Part shown: piece after piece, positions 25,009-37,658 of the stretch
Numbering within the stretch: position 1 is the stretch's first letter
Layout of the letters: the number at the start of each line of letters is the position of its first letter
Notes under the pieces: model-generated
What the model was told of the DNA's origin: nothing
Seen by the model: only the letters and a program-made list of their open reading frames with translations
The model's database searches: none
Made by a program: the position numbers and the translations under genes
From: Chromera velia
Lineage: Eukaryota; Sar; Chromeraceae
Direction: 5' to 3'
Length of the DNA stretch: 64,000 nucleotides
Assembly: GCA_018398765.1 (NCBI GenBank)
Contig: JAHBMJ010001229.1
Span: 1-64,000 of the forward strand

Positions 25009-25628
25009 ATGGATGGATGTGGACGCCTGGATGGACGGATGAATACAGGTGTTCGAGATGGACGAGATCAATGAGGAGTTCGGAGAGACCGACGTCGCCC
25101 TCGTGATCGGAGCCAACGACATCACCAACTCTGCTGCCAAGGAACTGCCTGGATGTCCTATCTACGGTAGGCTCGGAGGGGGTGGGTGGGAGCAGGCTGA
25201 GCTGTGTAGATCGACGGATGAGATGAAGAGAGATGAGGGGGTCGGAGTCGTCGTTGTATCGTCTCCCTTTTCACAGATGGTTTTGTATTTGGGTGACTAT
25301 TGCTGTGAAGAAGAGCTGTATCTGGATGGTCGTATACGAACAGTGAGGGAGCCTGTTTCCACGCCTCTCTTCGTTTCGTCTTGGCGTGCATACAAATGGG
25401 TGTGGTGTCTTTTTTGTGCGTGCACGTATGTATGTGCGTTCAGGCATGCCTGTGCTGGAAGTTTGGAACGCCAAAACGTGTGTGTACATGAAGCGCACGA
25501 TGGGAAGCGGGTACGCGGACCTGGACAACCCTGTGTTCTATAAGGAGAACACGAACATGCTTCTGGGGGACGCGAAGGAATCCACGGAGGGATTGGCAAT
25601 GAAGGTCAAGGAGGCGTTCAAGAAGTGA
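17925..25628 (+). CDS. NNT: Proton-translocating NAD(P)+ transhydrogenase, single-chain, mitochondrial
   Basis: This enzyme couples proton entry across the mitochondrial inner membrane to hydride transfer from NADH to NADP+, supplying NADPH. Hand splicing gives 16 exons: 17925-18095, 18200-18594, 18834-18961, 19219-19288, 19619-19736, 20123-20192, 20691-20777, 21180-21803, 22065-22435, 22604-22763, 23173-23302, 23568-23819, 24087-24147, 24450-24698, 25049-25166 and 25444-25628. The total is 3189 nt and 1062 residues, close to animal NNT. The N-terminus has an Arg-containing presequence ([10 protein letters not shown]). Domain I starts near residue 58 ([16 protein letters not shown]) and carries the NAD-binding [20 protein letters not shown] near 229. 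A Pro/Ala linker lies at about 426-457, then some 400 residues of Gly/Ala-rich membrane helices. Domain III has the NADP motif [12 protein letters not shown] near 908, then [14 protein letters not shown] and VIGAND. The domain order is I, membrane, III, as in animals. An alternative upstream TTG in frame is not needed. Confidence 0.95.
19315..19455. repeat. 34-bp minisatellite in transhydrogenase intron 4
   Basis: About four tandem units with a 34-bp period (GAAAGGTGGGGTGAGCAATG plus a GAGG-rich stretch). Each unit contains GGTGAGCA, which resembles a donor site. The array follows the real donor at 19,289 directly. Confidence 0.85.
20505..20565. repeat. CTTT microsatellite in transhydrogenase intron 6
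   Basis: A pyrimidine-only CTTT run in the intron between 20,192 and 20,691, about 125 bp upstream of the acceptor. Confidence 0.8.
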
Positions 25629-27860
25629 GAAGGCAATAAGGGATGGAGGAATTGTGACAGGCTCGAAGAAGGTGCATGGGTGCTTCTTGAATGAGAGAGC
25701 AGGAGTGTTGAAGACATGAATGAATGAGAGAAAGTGCCAGTGACAAAGACACAGGAAGAAAAACAGACAGACAGACATGAAGCATAAGATTCACCGTACT
25801 TGGATCAAACTTAGTAGCGCCTTTTTGTCATTCATTTCTCTTTCCATCTCTTCCAACGTTTCATGGTGTCTCTGTGCGTCAAGTGAAACACGGCATGGAA
25901 AGAGTGGATCACCGAAGCGCGAGACTCAATAGATGCTTGATCAGACAGACAGACGCTCATTTCATGCTTGAGTGGACATCTGCTTGTCTCTGTGTGTGTC
26001 TGTCTCCCCGTCTGTGTGTCTCTCCCTCTCTTCTGTCTCTCGTATGTCTGTCGGTCCATTTTTGCATCTGTATGATTGATTCTCAATTTCTTCTTGCTGT
26101 CTCTCTTTCTTCCGACAGTAGACTGAGGATGCGCTCGTGTATACCCAAAGAGAAGGGGGAATGAAGCAGAGAGACAGACCTGGCAGGGTGCCAGTCCGCG
26201 CAATTGCGTGCTTGATCTGGATTGACCCTTTTTTCCCTTTCCATTCCATTCCACATGAAGGAAATGAAGCAAGCAACAGTTCTCCCTTCTTACCCTGACA
26301 CTCGCAAGGCTACGGGGTGCACTCTTTTTTCTTTCCAGGTTTCTTCTTTCTGCTCCTCCCTTTCTTTTCGTGTGGACTCCGGCCATGCGCCTTTGAGCTC
26401 TTTCTTTGGGCTTGCTTGCACGTGCATGGACGCCCGCCCGCCCGCCCGCCCGCACTTTTTCAAACAGGGACCCGACTGACGGACAGAGACAGTCAATGAG
26501 AGATTCTAGGAAGACAGAGACAGAGACAGAAGGAGAAAAGATGAATTCAAGTGCCGATTGATCAATCGATAATGCTTTGTGCTGCGTGGACCCATTTGGT
26601 CGTCTTTTTGTACCGATCATTTGATCGATGTTTATGAATAATTTCCAATGCATCCATGCACCTGCGCACTCACGAAGAATTCAGACATTCACCCGTCTCA
26701 CTGCCTGATGTAGCTCCGCGAGAGGTCGATCGGCAGAGGATTTCAACAGCTTCCTGCACACACGCTGCATCAATATGAAAAGAGACGAAGAGAAAGAAAG
26801 ATCCATTTGTGGTGCAGAAAGGGAATTAAGTCAGTGGGGAAATTTCTTCCTCCGAACTTCCTTGGCAGCCATGCATCCAGCCTTCAGTAGTCATTCAGTA
26901 GTAGCCGCGCCCACCTAGCTGTATGGGCCTTCATTCATTCATTTATCGATTCATTCATTCCTAGATTCATTCATTTATTCATGCGAATGCAACATCGATC
27001 AACTGATGCTTTCCTTCTCCGAGTTTACAAGAAGGAAGACGCGATGTGCCTATCGAGCTTTTAGAGTTGAATTGATCCTGAAATGCAGTCTTCCATAGAT
27101 TTTTCAAGGCTGTGCAGCCAGCATATGTCCAGCTTCTTCCCTCCGTGGTACTCACTCCAGTTCCACTGAGCATCCACTTAGCTGTCGGCAGACGTAGTAT
27201 CTGCATGACTCATTAAAAGCATTGTTGGATCTTGTTTAAATATTTGTGTAGATATTTAGCTGAGTATTTTTTTCCCTAACTTTTTCAAATTTTTTCTAAA
27301 CGGTGCAAAAAAACCTGTAAGACAGCACTGCTATCTAGCTAAACAACACGCTGTAAGCAGGGCACCGCAAAGTTGCAGTGTTAAAAAAGATTAGTATATA
27401 TAGATTTAAGTTAAAATTTAATAGATGTATCATGATCATGTATGTGTATCCAGGTTTATCTTCATTATAAACCTTAGAGATACATTTAACCTAATATTTA
27501 ACTTTTTTTATGAAATTATAGTGATAAAAAATGAACAGATCTTTGCTTAATTTGTAAATTAAAGATATTTCAAGACTATAAAAATAGTATAAAAATATAT
27601 AATAATACTAGGGGTGATCCCAATAGTTTTAAATTTTTAAATAAAGTGATAACACCTCCACTTTAACTGTAAACTTTAAAATTTTCTCTTTAAACACTTT
27701 AAAACTACCCTGCAAAGAACGCTAGAAAAGTGATGTTTTCTTTTAGTTCTAGCTAGTAACAATATCAGTGTACAGGCTAGACAGTACAGCTAGTAATTTA
27801 TCGTAATTTATTTAGTAATTTATATCTATCATCTATGTTTATATATGTTTATACTATACT
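25629..27860. other. Intergenic, no gene seen
   Basis: Downstream of the transhydrogenase. It holds a pyrimidine-rich stretch (about 25,970-26,110), a CGCC run at about 26,431-26,450 and ATTC repeats near 26,930-26,980. From about 27,240 it becomes very AT-rich. The long minus-strand frame at about 25,830-26,650 is Ser/Arg-rich without recognisable motifs, and I reject it as a gene. Confidence 0.4.
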
Positions 27861-27946
27861 ATTGAATTGGATTGAATTGAATCAGTTAAAGCCGGTTAGC
27901 ACACCACTGGGGCTCTGATGCGAATTAACTGCGGGGCATCACATGC
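27861..27946 (-). mobile_element. LINE-like 3' end fragment, inverted partner of 36,590-36,672
   Basis: Read on the minus strand this ends GCCGGCTTTAAC followed by CAATT-type tail repeats. It matches about 36,590-36,672 on the plus strand (shared GCCCCG, AGAGCC and CCGGCTTTAAC landmarks). The two copies face outwards and bracket the copia insertion. No open frame survives in this copy. Confidence 0.55.
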
Positions 27947-27989
27947 TACTATCATATACAGGTTTATATATAAACGGAAAGAGACGTGT

Positions 27990-28303
27990 TGACAAGACTT
28001 TAGGGCTTATAGGTCTTTCCTACGTGGGTAAGTCTATTCCATTAGAGTCCAAGTACCTTCACGCCTTTCCATCAATGATCTACTTCAATCAACTATGGTT
28101 TCATTTCTTTGCATGCTTTTTGTGCGGCTTAATTCAATCAGATGTATATCGCTTTCCATGCATTTAATTCGCTCAATTCCTCGCTCGTACTGCGCGGTGC
28201 GCGGTGCCGCTGCGTGTTGGTGCCTTTGTGTTTTGTCAGTCTCGCGTTGGTCTGGCTTGGCGCGCCTCTCTACGCCGATTTGCCTTTCACTAGGGCTTCA
28301 TCA
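27990..28303 (-). repeat. 3' LTR of the copia element
   Basis: 314 bp, starting TG and ending CA on the plus strand. It matches 35,612-35,925 at about 98%. Confidence 0.93.
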
Positions 28304-31300
28304 GGCGCATCCTTTTCTTTTTCACGGAGTGATCAACCGTACAATTTGGAATCCGAGATGTCCATTCGAAAGCTTTCCTTTGGGCTTGAGAATTCGGACG
28401 TGCAGACACAGCTGTGACAGTTTTTCAGCCCCCCCAAAGCTGAATGCTGAGCTGCTGAATTCACCCGCAGGAATTCACTTTCTCCTTTCAATCTCATCTC
28501 CCTCCTTGCTTGGCATTCTCACATCGCGAATTGAATTGGAGCGCTTGCAACTCCTGTGTTGAACGTTGTCGTGCCACGGTGTATTGCTTTGTAGTCTTGT
28601 CTCTGTCTCATCCTCAATCCTCCTCCCTCTTCTCTTGTTCTTATTGCTCTGTCTGTTTGATGTCCTTCACCAGCCATCGCCGTGTCCCTCCTCCCAGGTG
28701 CCTGTGCCTGCGGAGGCCATGGGAATTCATCATCTGAATCATCATCATTCATTTCTTTTTCTTTCTCATCTCCTGTTTCTACTCCTGTGGGTGTGTAGAT
28801 GATTCGTCCGGCCTTTTCCTTTTCTAACAACGATGCAAGCAAGTCAACAGACATTGGCTTTGTCAATGAGTCTGCATAGTTCTGTACTCCACTCACATGT
28901 TGCACTGCAATCTTTCCTTCCTTCAAACTGTCAAACACAGCAAGAGCAGGAATGACAGAAACCTTCCCCCCAATCTCTCTAACTTTCTGCACTAATGCTC
29001 TCTCTTGTGGCTTTGGATTCCTTGCTTTGAGCATCTTGCAGACACCATCAGAGTCTGTTCGAATGACGCATTTCGTCCCTGCGTCCCTCCAAATCTCCTT
29101 GATGAATCTCATCACCACCAATCCGTAATCCAGCGCGTCCTCCAACGCCATCAACTCTCCCCTATTGCTGCTTCTCGCAAATCTCTTCTGCTTTCTGCTC
29201 TTCCAAGCTATTGGTCTCCCATTGATCAAGAGAACCCAGCCTGTTTGCGGATGAGGATACTCATCGCTTCCCCCTGCAGCATCACAATACAGAAGTACCT
29301 CCATCGGTTCATGGTGCTTCGGTGGATCCAAAAGGATTCCCCTGTTTGATGTTGCCTTACCGTACTTGATTGCACGATTCAGCAATCTCCATGCTCGGAC
29401 CGTCGGGCTCTGGTTGAATTGGCTGAGCCAAGCGGAAGCATACTCTAGGTCCGGTCGTGTGCAATGTGCTGCATACGACAACTCCCCCAACAACTGTCTG
29501 TACCTCTTGTGTCCTTCTGCATCCAGCGTTTCGGATTTGTCTTCTTCTCTGTTCACTCCTGAGGGCAATGGCTGTGTGGGTGTCTTACTCTGCTCTCCTG
29601 GAATGCTCTCAATGTATTGCTTCTGTGAGCACCAGATGCGTCCATTCGGGAGAATTTCGTAATCACTCCCGACATACCTCCCAAGCCTCTCAGGTTCTTT
29701 ACACTCCACCACCTCTGCGATTTCCGTTACCATTTCTGATATGCTCCCGTCCAGAGAGACAACGATCAAATCGTCGACATACTGACTGAGCAATCCTACC
29801 ACTCTTCCTACCTTCTTTTTCCAAAACACCCCCGTCAATGGACTCGCCTCCCATCCAAGTTTCTGTAACAGATCCCACAAATGATCCTCAAACAACCTAC
29901 CCGCGTCCTTTAGTCCGTACAGAGCTTTCTTCAATTTCCATAGGACCCCCATCTTGTAGTCTGGGTAACATTTCGGCGGGCAGACAAATACGGGCCTTGG
30001 GGATCTCAGCTTGGCCTGCAGATATGCGTTCTGACAGTCCACTGAGGCGATCGAGTCTTCGTTGAAATGCGGTGATCCTAGTGCTGCAAGCAACACAAAT
30101 CTAACAGAATCGGGTGGACAACCACACATGGCCGTGTCGATGTCCTGTCGGGTATCTTGATCACCTCGAGCAACGGCTCGTGCTTTGAACTCTCTTTCTC
30201 CCTCCGGTTTCAATTTTAGGGTGTCAACTACCAACATGTCTATGATTCTGACTCCTTCTGGGACTTGGTCTCTGCGAACGGGCTCGTAAGTCTGGTACTT
30301 CATCAGTTTGGCAAATTCGTTTCTCCGAGCTTTATCGCACTTTGCTTTCTGCGTTTGGGTCAACTCACTGTACTTCACTTTCTGATGGGTGGTTGCGGTG
30401 AGAAGAGCACTTTTGACTGTTTGATGGTCATCTGTCGAGGCTGTTGAGAAGCCCAAATGACTGAGCAGACCGCTGACAAGAAAACTTGCGTTTCCATTGA
30501 AAGTAGGCTCTTCGATGGTCGTGCTCAGTGCGAACTCCTTCTCTTCAACGTAATCCTTCAAAATCTCCTCAACTGTCCCTTGGGCCAGCCTTCCATTCTC
30601 TTGAAGCTGTGCTCTTTCAATCGCAATCTCATCCTTTTCTACCTCGTATATATCCGGCTCAAGACTTTTCCTCTTCTTTGATGTGAACATCACTGCCTGT
30701 TCCCCTTTTCTTTTCACTGCCGGTCTGTAAATTCGATCTGCCAACGACCCTCTCCCATAGGAACCATAGTAATGCACCAGCAACTTTGTTCTCTTTTCTT
30801 GCAAAACCTCTCCAAGGAAGAGTTGCTTCTTCTCATCATTCTTCCATACAACGAACCTTTTGTCCTGCAACTCAACTTTTTTCTTTCGTCTCCCGCGCTC
30901 TTTTCCTTCCTCCTTCTTTTCAGCCTGAGTGGAATCAGGTGACTCCAACCTCTTTTTCATCTTCTCTGGCATGATTCTCATGGCTGAAACGTGGGCATCG
31001 ATTTTGTATCCCTCATAACTTCTGTCACACGCTCTTCTCGGCTTCAGCTGATATCTGGTGGGTGACAGACGAGAGACGATGGTGTATGGCTTCCATTCTT
31101 CTTCGACGTTCCCAAATTTCCGGAGTGGGTGCCTGAATAAAACAAGGTCGCCCTCACGGAATGCTTCTGCTGTCTTCAAATTGGATTCTTTCATTCTGGG
31201 CCAGAGTTCTCCTTTCACCGTTTCCTCCACACAAGCGGGCAAGAAACTCACGCCCGTCATTCTCTCATACGGGGACTGATACGGTGCTCGGGCATATGGA

Positions 31301-34300
31301 AGTCGGTTGACTAACGCAACTGCCAAGGGAAGGATATCGTCCACCTGATCCATCTCTATCTCTCTCTCAAGTCGCAAGAGAGTGATCTGTGTGTCCAACA
31401 CCTCATGACAGTTCTCCAGGATTCCGTTGGACTGAGGATGACCAACTGGGGTCCACTCGTGCATGATTCCGATCTTCGAACAATTCAGGTCGAAGACCCC
31501 CTTGAAATGCGAGCCGTGATCAGTTTTAAAACACGACCGCAGCCCCAGCGGCAAGCTAAACATCCTCAACCAATTGTCCTTCACTGCCGCCCACACTGTC
31601 TCTGCATTCTCTCCCTTCACTGGAACCACCACAAGCCACCGAGTGCACTCATCTATCATCGTTACGTAGGACTTACTGTTGATGTAATGGATGTTGACTG
31701 CCACTCTCTCAAGTGGGCGCCCTATTCTCAACTTCCCTGTCCATTCTCTCCACCTGTGAGATGCACCCTTGACCTGTGCACACTCCTCGCACTGCTCTAT
31801 CACCTCTCTGCAAAGAGAAGGCAATTTCGGATTTGCAAAATGACGAGACAGCATGCGACGCAGTGCCGCTCCTCCGATGTGTCCTGTCTGATGGTGGGCC
31901 TGTTCCACCAACTCCCTCATCGCTACATCTCCCAGCCGCATTCTTTCCTTCCTGCGGAGCCTCTGTGGGACCCCCGCTCTCGTGCTCACCCTCCCCGAAT
32001 CGATTGCGTCTCCATCGATTTGCCGTGGGTGATCGCACCCGTCGTGGCTTGCGTCTCCCTCCTGTGTGTCCGAGTCTCCAGTAGTCTCTGCAACGGGATC
32101 TCTCAAAACACCTGCAGTATTGGCATAGCATTCAGAAGCCCCTGCCACCCTTTCGGGGGCGTTAGTCCCCGCATCCATTTCTTTTATGCATTTTTTTCTT
32201 TCTGACTGTTTTAGTCGTTTTTTTTTCTTTTCTTCCGCTTTCTTTTCTTTCTTCTGTGCTGCTCTCCTTTCTTTCTTGCTCTTTGAATGCGTTGCTTCAA
32301 AATTTGATGATTGCTGAGCAGAGGAAGGAGAAACGAAAGAATGAGAGGATGCGTTTACTGCAATGTCTGAAGCTGGGAAAGGATGGTCGACCTGTATAGG
32401 TGCCCTGGGTGGGGGCTCACCTGACGCTTTGTTGTCCTTCTCCACCAGCCTCGGCGATCTCCGCACTTCAGCGATGCCCAGGTTCTGGCCAGACGCCTGA
32501 GACCGCCAAGAGCGGGCCTTTTCCAATTGCTCACGACGCCACGCTTTTCCTTCTACCTCGTGTCTTGCATGGGGACACGCTTTTCCCTGTCGTCCACACG
32601 TTGACGCACACTCCTTCTCCTCAAAGTGCAAACAATCAATATACTCTCTAAATCGAACATGGTGGAAGTTCTTTTTCCTTCTGCTGGGATGCTTTTCTTT
32701 CTGAGTGCTGTTGGGACTGGACGAGCTGAAACCAAACCCCCGCACTTTCTCTCCTTCACAAATCTCAGCTGCCTCTCTGCTGTGCGTGCGTTGCACCTCA
32801 TGTTGCACGCAGCCAGCCCACAGTGGAGATGCGAACCCGGTCGCCCGTCTCCTTTCCTTTCAATCTCCATAAATGAAAGACTGGGGAAAGAGAACTTCTT
32901 CTCCGGTGTCCATCACCACCAGACTATGGATTCTCAAGTCTCTCACTGCCAAGTTCCCACCTACCACCTCTGACATGGGCCCTGGCTTAAAGGGAAGTGT
33001 CAGGAGACCGCTCGGTTGGGTGGTCCACTGGATGGAAAGATGCTGCTTCTTTGCCCCTGGGTGCAGTAGCAACATTTGTTTTGTCCCATAATCCATCTTT
33101 GCACTCCACGCCACCAAAAACTTCATGCCAATGAGAGGGGGCACTATGTTTTCTGTATCGAGGACAACACAGCGAGCAGAAAGGACTGCTGCATCTGTCA
33201 AATGAAATCCCCCTGCCCACACCCCTCTCACGCCTACCATGCCATTTGCGGTTGACCAGGAAGGACCTGGGTCTGCTTCTGTGGGTTGCCAAATCCAGTG
33301 TCCTAGATCGGCAAGAGGAAGGAGTGCTTGTACCATGCGGAGCCATCCAAAGGAGAAAGTGACAACTCCTGTGCTCCCGCTATCCTTCACAAGAGACAGT
33401 TTGGATGCGTCCTCTACTGTCCTTCCACTGCTCTAACTTCCCTCTAATACTTTCTGCACAAACTCCTCATTCACCCCACAATCTTCCAAGTGTTCTGTCA
33501 TCAACACCTTCGGGTCGGAAACAAACGGACTGTCGAGAGAGTCCGTATCGGAATTGGATTGGACTGCTGCTGTTGCTGTTGTTGCTGCTGTGAATGTTTT
33601 CTTTTTTCGTTGACGGATGCGGTAGAGACGGCGAAATTCCCATCTCCTTGCTTTCTTCTCCTCATCTGTAGAAGACGCTGCCGACTGTGTCCAATCTTCC
33701 CCTTCCTCACTCTCTGTTGATCTCTCATCTGTGGATGCCTCCTGCTCTTCTGACTCATCATTTGATTCGGGGAAAGACTTATCGGACGAATCTGCAAACG
33801 CCCCTCGGGTGATGGAAGGTGCCAAGCGTAACAGCTCGACGCCCCCCTGCCAGGCTGAGCGCGCGCACCTCCTGGGTGCAGGTCTCCTGAAGGATTTCCT
33901 GTGCTGTCTGAAAGAATGAATTTCTTCTGCTTTCTCCCCGCTTGCCTGTCTGATACCTCTCTGCCCTTCCCATTTTCCATTCTCATCTTCATTCTCTCGG
34001 CCACTCGTGTGTGTCTGATGGCTACTCGCAAGCAACATCAACCAGTTAAAGTATTGAGAACACATGGCGAAAGAAGAGAAGACGAATAAGGAGACAAGAG
34101 AGCAAGAAACGATCAAATAGGCAAAAAAACTGAGAGAATTGCACGTTGACTCACCAGCTTGGTTGTTTCCATCCGTCTGCATGCCCGCTGCAGCCGCAGG
34201 CGCCGTGTAGTTTGAAGTTCCTTCCACTCTCCCGTTCCCTCCGCCTCTGCCTCTGCCCCTGCCTTGCCCTCCACCGTTGGGGTTTCCTCCCCCATGGTTG

Positions 34301-35611
34301 GGGCCTCCTCTGCCTCTGTAGCCTCCTCGGTCGTTGTTGTTGTAGTTGTGGCTTTGCTGTCTGTATGGAGTTTCGGGTCTCTGGAAGTTTCTCCCTCTGC
34401 CCCCCCTTCCTCTCTGGTGGTTCCCCCCTCTCCCCCGGTAGCCGAATGAACTGCCACCGTTGGGATGCCCTTGCTGGAGCTTCTGCAGTTCGTCGTAGGT
34501 GATCATGACGTAGTCCTTCTTCCCCTGCTGGCCTCCCCCCCCCTTCTCGTCAGGGAAGGCCATTCCGAACGTCGCCGCAAAGAGGGCGCACAGTTCGGCT
34601 TCCGTCATGATCCGTCCATCCATCAGTCTTTTCAGCTCTTCTCCTCTGAGGACGGACCCACACGCACGAGCCGCCAGAACGTACAGGGAGGTGATCTCGA
34701 CGTCGTTTTCCTCCATCTTGTAGAATACTCTTTTGTTCTGCAGATTGCCTGCGAGATTCTTCACATATACACCGTCCACCCTTCTATCTCCTAGATCCAT
34801 CTTTCCGATCGCTCTGTATTTCTTTTGGATGTCATGAATCCAGAGAGGGAAAGGAGTGTCTGTAGGCTTTCCTCTGCGTACAAAATGAAAAACAGACTCT
34901 TTGGCTGAGAGAAATGCAGGCCAGGGATCTTTCACGGTTTGGGATTCGAGCCACCCCCAGAGGCAAAATAGATCTTCTTCATATAGCGTATCTGTACCGA
35001 GCGGAGCGAAGGCAGAATCGAGAGAATCGAGAACATTGCCGCCTAACTGTTTCTTGAGAAAAGTTGTGATCATTTTTCTGTACTTACGGCAACCGGTAGA
35101 GTTCTTGTTCATGGTGATCGTCGTGAGGCCGCACGCTTTGATACTTCGGGAAATCGCCGTCCTAAGGCGATCGATCCGAGTAGGGTCCGTGCCGTCGTAG
35201 AGCATTCCTTGCATTGCCTCGTTGAAGTGGTGAGCGACGAGGCCCTTTGTCTCCTCCCAATCTGTCTTGAAGGTCACGGACTTGATGAGAACATCCGGAT
35301 GATCTCCACCGAGACCTGCGAGGGTGGTGGGATCACTTACTGCCTCATGTGGATCTTGAGGCTCCACCGTCACGTGCTCAAATTGAATGTCTTTGCCATT
35401 CAAGAGCTGATCCTTTGCCCGAGTGGCATATGGATCGTTCTTATCAACTGTCTGCGGCGAGAAATGCCCAGCCTGACTCCTTGCCGCCATGGCTGCAAAT
35501 ACTTAAGACAGAAGAACTGACGATGTTCGGACAGAGACTGGAGAAAGAAGAAGAGACTGCTCTGTACGACGTTTCTCTGACAAACCACCACGCCCCACTT
35601 CCGGCTCCACC

Positions 35612-35925
35612 TGATGAGACTTTAGGGCTTATAGGTCTTTCCTACGTGGGTAAGTCTGTTCCATTAGAGTCCAAGTACCTTCACGCCTTTCCATCAATGA
35701 TCTACTTCAATCAACTATGGTTTCATTTCTTTGTATGCTTTTTGTGCGGCTTAATTCAATCAGATGTATATCGCTTTCCATGCATTTAATTCGCTCAATT
35801 CCTCGCTCGTACTGCGCGGTGCGCGGTGCCGCTGCGTGTTGGTGCCTTTGTGTTTTGTCAGTCTCGCGTTGGTCTGGCTTGGCGCGCCTCTCTACACCGA
35901 TTTGCCTTTCACTAGGGCTTTATCA
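35612..35925 (-). repeat. 5' LTR of the copia element
   Basis: 314 bp partner of the 27,990 LTR. Because the element reads on the minus strand, this is the promoter-side LTR. It is followed on the right by the CGTGT target duplication. Confidence 0.93.
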
Positions 35926-35930
35926 CGTGT

Positions 35931-36672
35931 CACAAGATCCAGACAAACCAATGGCTTGGGGAATGGGCTAGAAGGCAGGAAGGCAGCGCCGCAGCAGGAA
36001 TAGAGACAGAATCTTCCATCGCCGTGCTGCCCTCACTGATTTCCAAAGAGAGAACCCTTCGAGACAGAGGCTCTCCATACTCCTCCTAGCAGAAAGGAAA
36101 TGACAGTCACGTCCGTCAGACACAGGAAACGATCTGCACATACGCATGATGTCCCCTTGTCTTCTTAAATCCTCTGTGAACATCCGCCCTCTCCTGAGAG
36201 CGATGACGGGTAGTTATGTGCAGCGGGGGGAGCTAGAGAAGACCTACTCGGCTTGTTCTGGCAGAAAAGTTTGTGATGAGATCCACTTGCTCACGGAATG
36301 TGCGGACACAGAGAGGAAAAGACAGAAGCTTGACAAAATCATCAGCAGAATAAAGGAGTGCACGCCCATTGACAAACGGGTGGAAATTGCGCAATGGATG
36401 GCTGCCTCTGCTGGTAGAGGAGTGGGGGAGAATAAAAAGAAAGTCCGAGAGATGATCGCTCTTATTTCATCGTTCCAGCCTCTGGCGGGCATGAGGGCGG
36501 TTGAGGAGTGTATAGCCAAATTAAGGAGAGTTCGTGTTGACATATGTTAATAGATCAATGCGCTAGGTCAACAAACCAACATTGCATCTAGCATTGCATG
36601 TCATGCCCCGTGGTTGGCCAGAGCCTTAGTAGTGGCTCACCGGCTTTAACCGCCTCAATTCAATTCAATTCA
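35931..36672 (+). mobile_element. LINE-like C-terminal fragment with 3' tail
   Basis: An open frame (36,146-36,550) encodes a C-terminal-type segment of a non-LTR reverse transcriptase. It reads IRPLLRAMTGSYV, then CSGRKVCDEIHLLTECAD, which resembles the zinc-like Cys/His cluster common at LINE ORF2 ends. A 3' untranslated stretch follows, ending in CAATT repeats at about 36,655-36,672. The upstream portion (35,931-36,145) continues the coding sense with stops. No catalytic RT core is present, so the copy is 5'-truncated and dead. The clade is not identified. Confidence 0.6.
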
Positions 36673-37658
36673 TATTATAAAAAATATACCAATTCAGCCT
36701 AGAATTCAGCTAAATTCAGCTACTAATTTTGTATACACCCTAGCATGCACCACAATTGTGAATTGAAAATTTGTATCATTTAATAGAATCAATACTATGA
36801 TCCATGCATATGGACTATGATCTACTATGATCTACTATGAACATCATCAAATGATTTTTCATTCATTCATGTAAAGCTAGTAGCGACTTTGGTTCTTTTT
36901 GAGGCTTTGACTTCACTGTATGATTCGTCCAAGTTTGCAGACAAAATACAGTTAATACCGCAGGTCGGCCACAGACTTTTCTGTATTAATTGAGGAGAGG
37001 TGATGAAGCTGCGGTAACACAATGAAGAACTTCCCAACCACGACTGGTGATGCCAAGCAGAACGCCTAACAATTCTGGCAAACATTGCCTCAAGTGACAA
37101 CGCCGACGACCTAGGTTCAATGGTAACGCATGCCACAATCATGAACTTCTCAACTGGCTGATTGACTTCAATATGCGAGAGCTGCTTCTCAAGTGGGCGA
37201 TCGAGGAGGTCCAAGTCAAGCAGAACGGCAAGGGCGACGAGAATGGCAAGAGACCGTGAACGACCATGCCATAATCATGAACTTTTTTTGTGGGTTATGA
37301 TCTCAGAGAGGACAGATCGAAAAGAATAAGTCTGCAATCAATATTCCTTGAGCTGACAGCCGCAGTGCTGACAGGGATCATGAAGCTACAACAGCTGCGA
37401 TCATCAACTGCGAGCATGCGGTGAAGGACCAGGGAGGAACAAGTGCATTGAGCAAGAACATGACCATGAACTTGGAGAAGAAGTCAGAAGAAAGGAACGG
37501 TGTGGAAGACGAACAAGTTGTTCGACATGACGGGGGTGGGAAGAAGAGATGAAGATGTCGATGGATGTTGACGGTACTGGCAGTGGCAGTGGCGGTAAAG
37601 CAACAGCTCAGTCACGATTGAACAACGAGCTGTAGAAGCTGTATAGTTGTGGGGGTGT

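Larger units (their letters stand above)
27990..35925 (-). mobile_element. Ty1/copia LTR retrotransposon, largely whole
   Basis: LTRs of 314 bp lie at 27,990-28,303 and 35,612-35,925. Both start TG and end CA and differ at about 6 positions (about 2%), so the insertion is fairly young. A perfect 5-bp target duplication, CGTGT, flanks it (27,985-27,989 and 35,926-35,930). On the minus strand, a candidate primer-binding site starting TGGAGCCGG lies 2 nt inside the 5' LTR, and a purine tract lies just before the 3' LTR. Parts in order are a gag-like region (about 33,433-35,490) with an RGG/Gly-rich stretch in place of a CCHC knuckle, a protease-like region (about 32,860-33,390), and pol (about 28,519-32,808). 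Pol has an HHCC zinc finger, integrase core, reverse transcriptase with YVDD, and RNase H, which is the copia order. It looks largely whole; I cannot tell whether it is still active. Confidence 0.93.

Noticed and set aside
25832-26653. Minus-strand frame of 273 residues downstream of the transhydrogenase
   Set aside because: Biased composition, no recognised motif, and pyrimidine-rich DNA that favours open frames.
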